From: Vampirovibrio sp041737375
GTDB lineage: Bacteria > Cyanobacteriota > Vampirovibrionia > Vampirovibrionales > Vampirovibrionaceae
DNA: 64,000 nt
Reading direction: 5' to 3'
Assembly (NCBI RefSeq): GCF_041737375.1
Contig: NZ_JBGSRV010000012.1
Span: 248,001 to 312,000 of the forward strand
Each line of letters opens with the position of its first letter. Position 1 is the first letter of the stretch. Under the pieces are notes generated by a model that was not told the origin of the DNA, searched no databases, and saw only the letters and a program-made list of their open reading frames with translations. Positions 16,993-25,254 of this stretch are shown one piece after another. The position numbers and the translations under genes were made by a program.

Positions 16993-17943
16993 CTAACTAT
17001 CGGCGTGATGGAAACCCAGTAGCATTCCTAATGCTTTGAACCGTTCTTTTTTCTGCTCAAAGTTCTGCGTTGGTTCCAGTTGAGCTTCGGCAAACCGAGC
17101 GGCCAGTTGGGGGTAGTGGTTCACAATGCCGTGCGCTTCCATTTGTTGGCGGGTTTTGCTGTCTGCCTCACTGGCGGCAATGGTGGCTAAGGTCCAGCCC
17201 TGAGGGTTTTTAAAGGTGGGCTTGGCCCCGGCTTTCAGCAGTGGGTCAAACTGTTGTAAATGCTTCTTCGTAACGGCGTTCAATAAAAGCCGCTCTGCTT
17301 TTTGGTTGCTAATTTCCTTGGCGCTGATTTTAAATCGAGCCATCGATCGTCGATTGGCCTCGTCCGCCACTTCAGCCATGGCAATGGCTGTTTGTTGAAG
17401 ATGACTGGGCGCTGTCTCAAGCAGACGGGCCGGAATATTGGTGCCCCTATGTTGCCTCAGGTGGTCTACCAGATACGGACTGTAGACGAGCAAAGCTTGT
17501 AAGTAGTCTGGGTTCAGTTTTGTTCGCTCGCATTGCTCGGCAATGTCCTCACGCAATCGTTTGTCGATGGTGTCTAAATCCGGGGAGGCTTCTGCATCAG
17601 AAATCTGGAGCGGAGCCCCTGCTTCGATCAACGCCGTTGCCAATGCCTCAGCCTTTTGTGGTTGTCTTCGGTACGCTTTGCGCTCCAATTCCTGGTTGGG
17701 GTTGGCGCTGGTGGGCTGATTGCCAATTTTGGTGAGCAGGGCCACCAGTTTGCTGGCCAAAGGGCTGGCAGTCAGTAATTCAAGTTGTCGGGCTTGCGGT
17801 TGTCGAAAAAAATGGTCTGTGTTGTCTACAAAATAATCCGCCGGGAAATTGAAGTGTTTGGAAAGATTTAAAATCCGTTTGGATATTTCCAAATTGGGTT
17901 GTGGTCTGGCCACAGGAGCATGGCCATTGGGCTGTACTTGCAT
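16993..17943 (-). CDS. ankyrin-repeat-like protein, copy 2
   Basis: 316 aa from ATG 17943, which has AAGGA 8 nt upstream (minus strand 17952-17957); an in-frame earlier start at 17973 lacks an SD. Strong similarity to copy 1 over the whole length, for example the shared stretch 'LASKLVALLTKIGNQPTSAN' and 'QMEAHGIVNHYPQL'. One ankyrin unit ('LLKAGAKPTFKNPQGWTLATIAASEA') is clear. Function unknown. Both copies keep intact frames despite visible divergence and a damaged neighbourhood, so both are probably under selection. Confidence 0.82.
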   Translation of the reverse strand: MQVQPNGHAPVARPQPNLEISKRILNLSKHFNFPADYFVDNTDHFFRQPQARQLELLTASPLASKLVALLTKIGNQPTSANPNQELERKAYRRQPQKAEALATALIEAGAPLQISDAEASPDLDTIDKRLREDIAEQCERTKLNPDYLQALLVYSPYLVDHLRQHRGTNIPARLLETAPSHLQQTAIAMAEVADEANRRSMARFKISAKEISNQKAERLLLNAVTKKHLQQFDPLLKAGAKPTFKNPQGWTLATIAASEADSKTRQQMEAHGIVNHYPQLAARFAEAQLEPTQNFEQKKERFKALGMLLGFHHADS

Positions 17944-18119
17944 ATCAATATCCTTTTGTCCTTGAAATATCACTTGAATTTAATAAGGCGAAACCCTGTT
18001 TGCGCTAAATCATGGCATTAAGCAGGCTCTTTAGTTGGCCAGAGCGCTTGCCTAGGCATTTCCCCGCCTTGCCCAGGGCATTATAAAACCCCAAAAAATG
18101 ATACCACTTCAATGTAAGA

Positions 18120-18554
18120 CTATAAGCCCAGTATTTCTTTGAGGCTTTGCGGCAAACGGCGCTGAAGCTTCCACTGGGCATCCACGGTGACTACGGTGGT
18201 GGTGGCTTCCACGGTAATCTGATCGCTTTGATGGCTGAGAAAGCTTTGCAGAAAAATCAGTTTGTACCCTTGCAGGGCCACACGGGTGGTGAGGGTCAGT
18301 TTATCCCCATAGGGGGCGGGGCGTTTGTACTTCAGGTTCTGTTCAACCACCGGAAACACAAACCCATCCACCTCACCGGGTTTGGAAAACCGATAGCCCT
18401 GAGCTTCCAGCAGTTTGACCCGGCCCATCTCCAGCCACTTGGTGTAAGCGCCATGCCACATCACGCCATAGCAGTCCGTGTCAAAGATATTCACATCCAG
18501 TTCAAGCGTATGCAGCAATTGTAGGGGTTTTGGAGAATCGGTAGGGGTGGACAT
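18120..18554 (-). CDS. acyl-CoA thioesterase, YbgC/4-hydroxybenzoyl-CoA type hotdog fold
   Basis: 144 aa, usual length. The N-terminal motif 'DTDCYGVMWHGAYTKWLEMGR' contains the catalytic Asp and the His of the hotdog-fold YbgC/FcbC family, and 'VEQNLKYKRPAPYGDKLTL' follows as expected. It hydrolyses short or medium acyl-CoA. In some bacteria ybgC sits with tol-pal, but here it is alone. Its 3' part was duplicated at 16556-16809. Confidence 0.9.
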   Translation of the reverse strand: MSTPTDSPKPLQLLHTLELDVNIFDTDCYGVMWHGAYTKWLEMGRVKLLEAQGYRFSKPGEVDGFVFPVVEQNLKYKRPAPYGDKLTLTTRVALQGYKLIFLQSFLSHQSDQITVEATTTVVTVDAQWKLQRRLPQSLKEILGL

Positions 18555-18608
18555 CGGCTCAAATCTTATTTTTTTGTGAAAGCACCTTTATATTCCCATA
18601 ATAAGGTC

Positions 18609-18614
18609 TATAAT
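18609..18614 (+). promoter_or_regulatory. -10 box of the zinc-ribbon protein gene
   Basis: Perfect TATAAT in the 106-bp divergent region, 47 nt before the ATG at 18661; no convincing -35 seen. Confidence 0.45.
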
Positions 18615-18660
18615 CAATAGACAATCCGCACTTGTCCTATGGAAGATCGAGAGGTGCATA

Positions 18661-19044
18661 ATGGATGCATTCCAGCTGATCCAAAGCTTTTTTACCCGTA
18701 TGCGCTGCAACTTCTGTTCGCATACCTTCTCGCCCGATGACATTCAACTTTTAAGGCAGGAAGAGGGTATCTATATCGTTAATGTCTACTGCAACCAGTG
18801 CGACACGCAAAACGGGGTGGCCATGGTAGGGGTTGAAGTGCCGCAACACGCGCACCCATTCCCCGATCCTGAACTCACCGAAGAGGAACTGACCCGGCTG
18901 GCCGAGTTTGACCCCATCACCGATGATGACGTGCTATCGGCTCATCAGTTTATCAACCAGCTGGATGGCGGCTGGCAGCGGTTTATTCCTCAAGAAATGC
19001 TTGCACGTTGTACAGAGACTGAAACGGAATCCCAAGACGACTAA
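18661..19044 (+). CDS. small protein with four-Cys zinc-ribbon motif, unknown function
   Basis: 127 aa, acidic. Cys16-x2-Cys19 and Cys44-x2-Cys47 form a probable zinc ribbon; the remainder is helical and acidic ('DPELTEEELTRLAEFDPITDDD'). GAGAGG lies about 6 nt before ATG 18661. No catalytic motif is visible; a regulatory or protein-binding role is possible. The last 62 bp overlap the 3' end of pyrE on the opposite strand. Confidence 0.8.
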   Translation: MDAFQLIQSFFTRMRCNFCSHTFSPDDIQLLRQEEGIYIVNVYCNQCDTQNGVAMVGVEVPQHAHPFPDPELTEEELTRLAEFDPITDDDVLSAHQFINQLDGGWQRFIPQEMLARCTETETESQDD

Positions 19045-19564
19045 AGGCTTCCTTGCCACCGGCGTTGCGGTCTATGATGGAGAATATTTGCGCGATTTCC
19101 ACCGTGGGGTGTGCTTTGCGAATGGCTTCAATGGCTTTTAAGGTCGATCCGCCGGTGGTGACCACATCTTCCACCAGCGCAATCCGCATCCAGGGGGCCA
19201 AATGCCCTTCTATCTGGTTGCCAGCGCCATGACCTTTGGCTGCCTTGCGTACAATAAAGCCCGCCATTGGATTTCCCACCTCAGCGCTGCGGTAAATCAC
19301 GCTGCTGACAATGGGGTCTGCCCCCAGAGTCATGCCGCCTACCGCGTCCACGTGCAAGGGGGCGAGCAGCTCATGCAGCAAATGCCCCATTAAATAAGCC
19401 CCCCGACCATCCAGGGTACTCAGGCGGCAATCCACATAGTAGTTAGAGCGTTGACCGGAAGCCAGCACAAAATCTCCCCGCTTGATGGACAGCCGTTTGA
19501 TGATCTGAAACAGCTCCTCCTGCATAGGGCCAAAATCGGGGGATAAAGCGGGGGCAATGGCCAT
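18983..19564 (-). CDS. pyrE: orotate phosphoribosyltransferase
   Basis: Converts orotate and PRPP to OMP in UMP synthesis. 193 aa with 'FVLASGQRSNYYVDCR' near the start and the PRPP-binding motif 'VALVEDVVTTGGSTLKA'. Last gene of the minus-strand operon ACT-def-acyl-CoA ligase-pyrE, 24 bp after the ligase. The 3' end runs 62 bp into the convergent zinc-ribbon gene. Confidence 0.95.
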   Translation of the reverse strand: MAIAPALSPDFGPMQEELFQIIKRLSIKRGDFVLASGQRSNYYVDCRLSTLDGRGAYLMGHLLHELLAPLHVDAVGGMTLGADPIVSSVIYRSAEVGNPMAGFIVRKAAKGHGAGNQIEGHLAPWMRIALVEDVVTTGGSTLKAIEAIRKAHPTVEIAQIFSIIDRNAGGKEAFSRLGIPFQSLYNVQAFLEE

Positions 19565-19588
19565 AGGGGTGAGGCTCCTGTTTTAATT

Positions 19589-21199
19589 TTAAATGTCTTG
19601 ACAGATGTCTCGGGGCAGGTCTTTACGCAAAATTTTGCCGGTAGCGCCCTGAGGAATGCTGTCCACAAACTCGTAGTACTTGGGAATTTTAAAATCGGCC
19701 AGTAAGGGGCGGCAAAATTCCAGCAGGCTCTCTTTGCTGCAAGTTAAACCGGCTTTCACCACCACAAAGGCTTTAATGGCCTCATGGTGCAAGGTGGAAG
19801 GCACCCCGGTAACCGCCACCGCCTGAACGGCGGGGTGTTTGTAAAACACCTCTTCAATTTCACGGGGATACACCTTGACCCCACCAATGTTAATCAGGTC
19901 ATCCGTGCGATCCACAATGTGAATATAGCCGTCCGGGTCCTTGAATCCCAAATCTCTGGTTTTAAGCCAAACCCCGTCCGCAAAATTGAGCAGGGTCTTT
20001 TCGGTTTCCTCGGGCCGCTGGTGATAGCCCAGCATTACAATATCGCCTTGCACATACAGCTCGCCAATCTCATTGGGGGCCGCTTCTTGCCCGTCTTCTA
20101 GCAAAATTTTCACTTTCACACCGGGTAAAGGCAAGCCCACCGACCCCGGTTTCCGCACCCCTTGCATGGGATTGGAGCAGACAATAGAAGACGCTTCCGA
20201 GAGTCCGTAACCCTCCTGCACCGGGGCGCCGAAGTATTGCTCCACTTCATGGAATGTTTCCACCGCCATGGGCGCTGCCCCGGAGTGGCAAACCCGCAAC
20301 GAGGACAAATCAAAGGTTTTTTCCCGTAAATGGGTGAGCATCATTAAATACATGGTGGGTACAGCGGCCATAAAGGTCACTTTATAGCGTTCAATGCTAT
20401 CCAGCACCGTTTTGGGGCTGAACTTGCGAACCAGCACCACGGTGGCCCCCACCAGCATGGCGGAAACCAGAATGTTGGTTTGCCCAAACACGTGAAACAG
20501 CGGAGAAATGGTAATAAAGCGATCCTGAGGGACGGCTTCAATCACCTGCACGTTGGCAATGGCGTCGGTGTAAATGTTTTTATGGCTTAAAATAACGCCT
20601 TTGGGCTTGCCAGTGGTGCCAGAGGTGTAAATCACCGCCGCTGGCGTATCGTGGCTCAGTTGATAAGGCAAGGGATGCTCTGGCACCAGCTCGCGATCCA
20701 GCAGTTCATCCATGCGATACAGGGCGCAACTGAGCGGAAAGGCATCCAGTAGGGGGTCCAGCTCGTTTTCTGAGGCCAGCAGATCGGTATCCAGCACAAT
20801 GCCCCGCAGGCAATCGGCTTGCAGTTGGGTCACGGTTTCGTAAAACTCCAGCGAGCTAATTAGCAGCTTGGCTTGGGCATCTTCTAAAATAGTGTCAATT
20901 TCAGGGGCGGTCAGCCGGGTATTCAGCGGAATGACAGCCACCCCCAGCCCCAGCAGGGCAAAGTAAGAAACCACAAAGGCCTGCGTATTATAAGCCAGCA
21001 AGCCCACCCGATCGCCTGTACCCAGGCCCAGTTGCTCCAGGGCGCCCGCCAGCCGGGTGACCTTATCAATCAGGGTTTCGTAACTGGTGACCCCTTCCCG
21101 GCAAATCAGGGCCGGTTTGTCGGGGTCCATGTGGGCGGCTTTAAAAATGCAGTGGGCCAGATTCATGGTGTTGGGCATCATCAAAGAAGAAGCACTCAT
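19589..21199 (-). CDS. AMP-forming acyl-CoA synthetase (long-chain fatty acid-CoA ligase family)
   Basis: 536 aa. ANL-superfamily signatures are complete: P-loop 'YTSGTTGKPKGVILSH', 'GYGLSEASSIV', 'KTRDLGFKDPDGYIHIVDRTDDLIN' and the C-terminal catalytic Lys in 'GATGKILRKDL'. It activates a carboxylic acid, probably a fatty acid, to the CoA thioester via acyl-AMP. It has no membrane helix. The start overlaps the stop of def by 4 bp. The partnership with pyrE and def looks like convenience rather than pathway. Confidence 0.92.
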   Translation of the reverse strand: MSASSLMMPNTMNLAHCIFKAAHMDPDKPALICREGVTSYETLIDKVTRLAGALEQLGLGTGDRVGLLAYNTQAFVVSYFALLGLGVAVIPLNTRLTAPEIDTILEDAQAKLLISSLEFYETVTQLQADCLRGIVLDTDLLASENELDPLLDAFPLSCALYRMDELLDRELVPEHPLPYQLSHDTPAAVIYTSGTTGKPKGVILSHKNIYTDAIANVQVIEAVPQDRFITISPLFHVFGQTNILVSAMLVGATVVLVRKFSPKTVLDSIERYKVTFMAAVPTMYLMMLTHLREKTFDLSSLRVCHSGAAPMAVETFHEVEQYFGAPVQEGYGLSEASSIVCSNPMQGVRKPGSVGLPLPGVKVKILLEDGQEAAPNEIGELYVQGDIVMLGYHQRPEETEKTLLNFADGVWLKTRDLGFKDPDGYIHIVDRTDDLINIGGVKVYPREIEEVFYKHPAVQAVAVTGVPSTLHHEAIKAFVVVKAGLTCSKESLLEFCRPLLADFKIPKYYEFVDSIPQGATGKILRKDLPRDICQDI

Positions 21200-21834
21200 G
21201 GCGTGGGGGTTTCAATGGTTAAGGCCCCTGCCACACCCGAGGCGACAGGCGCAATGGGCGGGGACAGTATTCCCGATGGTTCCTGAAACCCTTCAAACAG
21301 ATTGCCAGTGGGGGCATTGTCGGTAAATTCTCCGGCGGTTTCCCCCTTGGGTTGCCGACGAATCCAGTCTGTTTTCAGCGAGTTAATGCGGTCAATCATC
21401 AGTACCCCATCCAGGTGATCAATTTCATGTTGAACGGCAATGGCCTCGAGTCCTTGTACGGTGTAAGTTTTCAGTTCACCATGCCGGTCAAAGGCGGTAA
21501 AGGTAAGCTTGGTGGCCCGTTTAATATTGGCCAGATACTCAGGAAAGCTCAAGCAGCCTTCTCGCATGGTTTTATTGCGGGAGGCTTCCACAATGGTGGG
21601 GTTAATCAGCACCTTGTAGTCGGCTCGGGTGGTTTTGCTACTGGTGTCCATCACAATCAGCCGGGTGGTTTCCCCCACCTGTGAGGCGGCCAGACCCACC
21701 GAGCCAAAGGCGTGGTACATGGTTTCCGTCATGTTATCAATCAGCGTTTGCAGCTGATTATCCCAGGAGGTAACCGGCTCACACTTTTCCCGCAGGATGG
21801 GATGAGGGTACTTTAATACTTTCAAAACGCTCAT
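21196..21834 (-). CDS. def: peptide deformylase
   Basis: Removes formyl from nascent N-terminal Met, with a metal in the active site. The three class motifs are present: GLAASQVG (motif 1, usually GxGLAAxQ), EGCLS (motif 2) and HEIDH (motif 3). 212 aa from ATG 21834; a GTG at 21840 is possible. The C-terminus carries an extra ~45-residue Pro/Ala/Thr-rich tail not found in typical ~170-aa enzymes. Overlaps the next gene by 4 bp (ATGA) and follows the ACT gene by a few bp. Confidence 0.95.
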   Translation of the reverse strand: MSVLKVLKYPHPILREKCEPVTSWDNQLQTLIDNMTETMYHAFGSVGLAASQVGETTRLIVMDTSSKTTRADYKVLINPTIVEASRNKTMREGCLSFPEYLANIKRATKLTFTAFDRHGELKTYTVQGLEAIAVQHEIDHLDGVLMIDRINSLKTDWIRRQPKGETAGEFTDNAPTGNLFEGFQEPSGILSPPIAPVASGVAGALTIETPTP

Positions 21835-21847
21835 AGGCACCGACGGA

Positions 21848-22390
21848 TTATAGGGCTACCGCTTCCAGAGGTCGTAACTGGATTTCCATGTCAATTTGCT
21901 CGGCGACGGTTCGCAATTCATCTTGTACGGTGCTAATGGCCATGGAGCCGGGTATATCGATTTCAACCATCATGATATAAACCGGGCCATCTTCTCCCTG
22001 AATGCACTGGGCGTTCAAATCGGTGATGTTGATATCCATTTCGGCCAGCTTGCGGGAAATGTGGAAGGTGATGCCCACCCGATCGTGTCCGGCCACCGAA
22101 ATCATGTAGGGGTTTTCGGGCCGATGAGAGTCGATTTCGATGCTATCGGGAACCGGTTTGATGACCAAAGTCATGTTATGGCTCTCTTCCAGCCGGGAGA
22201 ACTCTTTCTGAAGCTCGGGAAAGCCCACGCCTTCGGGGGCTGAAATGACCAGAATGACCGCGAATTCCTGGGCAAGCCGGGTCATGGTAGAGTCAATGAT
22301 ATTGCATCCCCGTTGATAGAGGATGTCTGCGATAGCGGCTACAATGCCGGGTTGGTCTGGGCCAATGCCACTAATTACTGCTTTTGTCAT
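21848..22390 (-). CDS. ACT-domain protein, GcvR-like
   Basis: 180 aa made of two ACT domains: first with 'VISGIGPDQPGIVAAIADILYQRG', second with 'ISVAGHDRVGITFHISRKLAEMDINITDL'. This arrangement matches the glycine-cleavage repressor-like (GcvR) regulators, which bind small ligands such as amino acids. I use ATG 22390; the TTG at 22414 precedes the predicted -10 box, so it would not be on the transcript. It heads the operon with def, acyl-CoA ligase and pyrE. The start codon coincides with the predicted transcription start, so the mRNA may be leaderless. Confidence 0.85.
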   Translation of the reverse strand: MTKAVISGIGPDQPGIVAAIADILYQRGCNIIDSTMTRLAQEFAVILVISAPEGVGFPELQKEFSRLEESHNMTLVIKPVPDSIEIDSHRPENPYMISVAGHDRVGITFHISRKLAEMDINITDLNAQCIQGEDGPVYIMMVEIDIPGSMAISTVQDELRTVAEQIDMEIQLRPLEAVAL

Positions 22391-22396
22391 GTGCTG

Positions 22397-22425
22397 AGTA
22401 TAACAGAAACCCAATCAGTCCCCAA
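22397..22425 (-). promoter_or_regulatory. predicted promoter of the ACT-def-ligase-pyrE operon
   Basis: On the minus strand: -35 TTGGGG (22425-22420), exact 17-nt spacer, -10 TATACT (22402-22397), then 6 nt to the ATG at 22390. The expected +1 is the A of the start codon. Confidence 0.65.
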
Positions 22426-22797
22426 CTACACAATGGATGTTTGCGAATAGGGGAAAAACGTAACCCCATGTATAAAGGGGATATGAGAATCCGGCGACAA
22501 TGCCCCATATGGGTAGAGTGAGGCTAAACAGATGGACAAGAGGCTTTGAAAAATCTGTCCATCCTGGCAATGGCTGGTAAATGATTGTTTTTGTTAAGAT
22601 TAACTCAATTCGCCCCCACTGTATGGATTGAAACACTAGGCGAGTTTAAAAAAGTTTACCAGGCGCTGCGCCCTGAACGATTGAATTCAATCAGTTCCTT
22701 CAGGATTTTTCAGATGCTATGGATTTAATTGACTCATCTTTTATTGATTCGCTCTTTATTCATCGCTCTTTTTTATTCATCATTGTAATTGGGTTCC
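22426..22797 (+). other. gene-free region, possible small RNA
   Basis: About 370 bp without a credible ORF but ending in a plus-strand terminator (22798-22821). It contains several inverted repeats, the clearest being the 14-bp palindrome GATTGAATTCAATC (22679-22692), followed by a T-rich stretch. In cyanobacteria the 6S RNA gene lies next to purK, and purE-purK are 0.5 kb downstream here; a match to 6S RNA was not demonstrated. Confidence 0.35.
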
Positions 22798-22821
22798 GGC
22801 TCGCATTGTGCGGGCCTTTTT
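22798..22821 (+). terminator. terminator not assignable to any gene
   Basis: Stem GGCTCGCA / TGCGGGCC (one T-G pair), TTG loop, TTTTT tail. No plus-strand gene precedes it within 3.7 kb, so it must end an RNA made from the gene-free region. Confidence 0.7.
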
Positions 22822-22920
22822 ATTGTTGAAAAAAGCAGGGTTTGAAGAGGGCGGCCTGTTAAAGTCAGCCGGTTCGTAATAAGATCAGGCCGTTATCAAA
22901 GTTGAGAGGAGAGACAACTG

Positions 22921-23358
22921 ATGGTTATGAGATCTTCTAAAGCCGAATGGCAAGGCAATTTACGCGAAGGCAAAGGCAGTGTGGAACTGGGCAGTGGCGC
23001 TTTCAAAGGCAGCTACTCCTTCCCTTCCCGTTTTGAAGACGGTACTGGAACCAACCCGGAAGAGTTGATTGCCGCCGCTCACGCTGGCTGCTATTCCATG
23101 GCTCTGTCCGCTGGTTTGAGTAAAGCCGGGTTCAACCCCACCCGTGTGCATACTGTGGCTAACGTCCACCTGGAAAAAGTAGGCGAAGGCTTTGAAATCA
23201 CCACCATCGAGCTGGAAACCGAAGCTGAAATCCCCGGTATCGATGAAGCCGCTTTCGCCCAGCAAGCTGAAGCCGCCAAAGTCGGCTGCCCTATTTCCAA
23301 GGCGTTGGCTGGCCCTGCCATCAAGCTGAACGCTAAGTTGCTGCAAACCGCAAAATAG
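22921..23358 (+). CDS. osmC: OsmC-family peroxiredoxin (organic hydroperoxide reductase)
   Basis: 145 aa. Both redox Cys are in their motifs ('AHAGCYSMALSAGL' and 'KVGCPISKAL'), and the N-terminal 'AEWQGNLREGKGSVELGSG' is typical OsmC. It reduces organic and inorganic peroxides. SD AGGAGAG lies 5-8 nt before ATG 22921. The stop is followed at once by purE, forming an osmC-purE-purK unit. Confidence 0.92.
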   Translation: MVMRSSKAEWQGNLREGKGSVELGSGAFKGSYSFPSRFEDGTGTNPEELIAAAHAGCYSMALSAGLSKAGFNPTRVHTVANVHLEKVGEGFEITTIELETEAEIPGIDEAAFAQQAEAAKVGCPISKALAGPAIKLNAKLLQTAK

Positions 23359-23371
23359 GTTGCCTATTGCC

Positions 23372-23896
23372 ATGAATGAATCCGCTCCTTCCAGTGAAAA
23401 GCATCACGACAAGCCGTTGGTGTCCATTATTATGGGCAGTCAATCCGACTGGGAAACCATGCGTCACGCCCACGAAACCTTAAACCGTTTTGAGGTGCCG
23501 CATGAGTGCCTGGTGGTTTCTGCCCATCGGACTCCCCAGTGGCTGGCCGAATTTGCGGCTCAGGCGGAGGAGCGGAACATTCAGGCCATTATTGCCGGTG
23601 CGGGCGGGGCCGCCCATTTGCCGGGAATGACCGCCGCCCAAACCCTGGTGCCGGTGTTTGGGGTGCCGGTGGAAAGCAAGGCCCTGCAAGGCATGGATTC
23701 TTTGTTATCCATTGTGCAAATGCCAGCGGGTATTCCGGTAGGCACCATGGCCATTGGTAAGGCGGGCGCTACCAACGCGGCGCTCATGGCCGTTGCCATT
23801 CTGGGCAATACCCGGCCCGATGTTCGGGAAAACTTAAGGCTTTACCGGCAAGAGCAAACCGAAACCGTATTGCAGGGGCGTCATTTGCCGGTATGA
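23372..23896 (+). CDS. purE: N5-carboxyaminoimidazole ribonucleotide mutase
   Basis: Class I PurE, converting N5-CAIR to CAIR in purine synthesis. Motifs: 'IMGSQSDWETM', 'SAHRTPQW', 'AGAGGAAHLPGMTAA' with the catalytic His, and 'PVESKALQGMDSLLSIVQMP'. I use ATG 23372; a TTG at 23360 is in frame just after the osmC stop. 174 aa, slightly longer than usual. It overlaps purK by 4 bp (ATGA). Confidence 0.96.
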   Translation: MNESAPSSEKHHDKPLVSIIMGSQSDWETMRHAHETLNRFEVPHECLVVSAHRTPQWLAEFAAQAEERNIQAIIAGAGGAAHLPGMTAAQTLVPVFGVPVESKALQGMDSLLSIVQMPAGIPVGTMAIGKAGATNAALMAVAILGNTRPDVRENLRLYRQEQTETVLQGRHLPV

Positions 23897-25026
23897 TCCA
23901 TTTACCCGGCAGTACCTTAGGCATTTTGGGCAGCGGCCAACTGGGCCGAATGCTGGCCCTGACCGCCAAGCGGCTGGGCTATAGGGTGCATGTTTTTTCG
24001 CCCGATCAACACACCCCCGCCGGACCAGTGGCGGATCTGGAAATAACCGCATCCTATACCGATTTTGAGGCATTGAAACGCTTTGCCCAGGGCGTGGATG
24101 TGGTGACCATTGAGTTTGAGAATATCCCGGTGGAAACCTTACGTGCCTTACAGGCGGACGTGCCGGTTTATCCGCAGCCTGCCGTGCTGGAAACCACCCA
24201 GCACCGCTTGCGGGAAAAACAGTTTTTGTCCGCCTTGGGCATTCCGGTGGTGCCGTTTCATGCCATTACCTCTCCGCAGGATTTGCAAGCGGCCCTGAAG
24301 ACCATTGGTTGCCCTGCCGTTTTAAAAACAGCGGGCTTTGGCTACGATGGCAAAGGGCAAACCCGAGTGGATTCTGAGGCCCAGGCGTTGCAGGCTTATC
24401 AGGGGTTTGCGGGCCAACCCTGTGTGCTAGAGCGCTTTATTGAGTTGCAGCGTGAGATTTCAGTAATTGCCGCCCGCTCGGATACTGGCCAGTTTCAGGC
24501 TTATCGTCCGGTGGAAAACCGGCATCAAAATCATATTCTGGATGTAACGCTGGCCCCGGCTGCTTTACCGGCGGTGCTGGAAGTCCAAGCCATTGAATAC
24601 ACCCGCACCATTATGGATGCTTTCAACATGCGTGGTCTGCTGTGCGTGGAGTTTTTTATAACCGCTAATGGCCAACTGCTGGTGAATGAGCTGGCCCCCC
24701 GGCCCCATAATTCCGGGCATTATAGTATTGAGGCCGCCATTTGCGATCAGTTTGAGCAACAGCTGCGGGTGGTGTGCGGCTTGCCCTTGGGCGATCCCAC
24801 CCTGCGCCAGCCAGCGGCCATGGTAAACCTGCTGGGTGACCTGTGGGAGGCCGGTGAGCCGGATTGGGTCAGTGCGTTGGAGCGCTCGGGCATTTATTTG
24901 CATTTATACGGCAAAAAGGAAGCCCGCCCCGCCCGAAAAATGGGCCACCTTACCGCCTTGGGCCAGACTGCCGAGCAAGCCGCCGACTGGGCCATTCAGG
25001 CTCGCAGCCGACTTCACACCCTTTAA
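23893..25026 (+). CDS. purK: N5-carboxyaminoimidazole ribonucleotide synthase
   Basis: ATP-grasp ligase that carboxylates AIR with bicarbonate, feeding PurE. 377 aa. Sequence shows 'LGILGSGQLGRMLALTAKRLGY' (Rossmann-like preATP-grasp), 'VLKTAGFGYDGKGQ' (ATP lid) and 'VNELAPRPHNSGHYSIEA' (Mg/ATP site). Start overlaps the purE stop by 4 bp, so translation is coupled. Followed by a large inverted repeat that may end transcription. Confidence 0.96.
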   Translation: MIHLPGSTLGILGSGQLGRMLALTAKRLGYRVHVFSPDQHTPAGPVADLEITASYTDFEALKRFAQGVDVVTIEFENIPVETLRALQADVPVYPQPAVLETTQHRLREKQFLSALGIPVVPFHAITSPQDLQAALKTIGCPAVLKTAGFGYDGKGQTRVDSEAQALQAYQGFAGQPCVLERFIELQREISVIAARSDTGQFQAYRPVENRHQNHILDVTLAPAALPAVLEVQAIEYTRTIMDAFNMRGLLCVEFFITANGQLLVNELAPRPHNSGHYSIEAAICDQFEQQLRVVCGLPLGDPTLRQPAAMVNLLGDLWEAGEPDWVSALERSGIYLHLYGKKEARPARKMGHLTALGQTAEQAADWAIQARSRLHTL

Positions 25027-25150
25027 GCCGAGTCATTTTTCTCTTCTTCCTCTTCGGATTTTTGGAGCCTCACGGTGGGGGCTAAATCCCCTGCGGGATG
25101 GACGAGGGGAGAGGGTTTTATCCGTATGTGCGCCGTTTTATCAAACGCCT

Positions 25151-25208
25151 TTATGCTAAAAAGCTCATAGCCATCTTTTGCAAGATATCTACAAGCTTTT
25201 TAGCATAA
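25151..25208. repeat. long inverted repeat between convergent genes, probable bidirectional terminator
   Basis: 15-bp perfect arms TTATGCTAAAAAGCT (25151-25165) and its complement (25194-25208), with an inner 5-bp stem ATCTT/AAGAT around TTGC. The A and T runs lie inside the arms. It sits between purK (+) and the secreted protein gene (-). Confidence 0.7.
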
Positions 25209-25254
25209 ATTGAAAGTGTGCCACCAGCGATGGAAATTAACGATTTTTGATGCG

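Larger units (their letters stand above)
15227..18395. repeat. tandem duplication, two units of about 1.58 kb
   Basis: Unit 1 (15227-16804) and unit 2 (16805-18395) each contain, in order, the 3' end of the GT2 gene, an ankyrin-like gene on the minus strand, and the 3' part of a thioesterase gene on the minus strand. The junction at 16805-16809 reads GCCCT, a 5-bp microhomology shared by the GT2 gene (15227-15231) and the intact thioesterase gene (18396-18400). The intergenic parts upstream of the two ankyrin-like genes have diverged completely while the coding parts remain very similar, so the event is old. Confidence 0.88.

Noticed and set aside
22415..22636. Open frame of 73 codons on the minus strand upstream of the ACT gene
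   Set aside because: It lies over the predicted ACT-operon promoter region and beyond, has no SD and no coding character.
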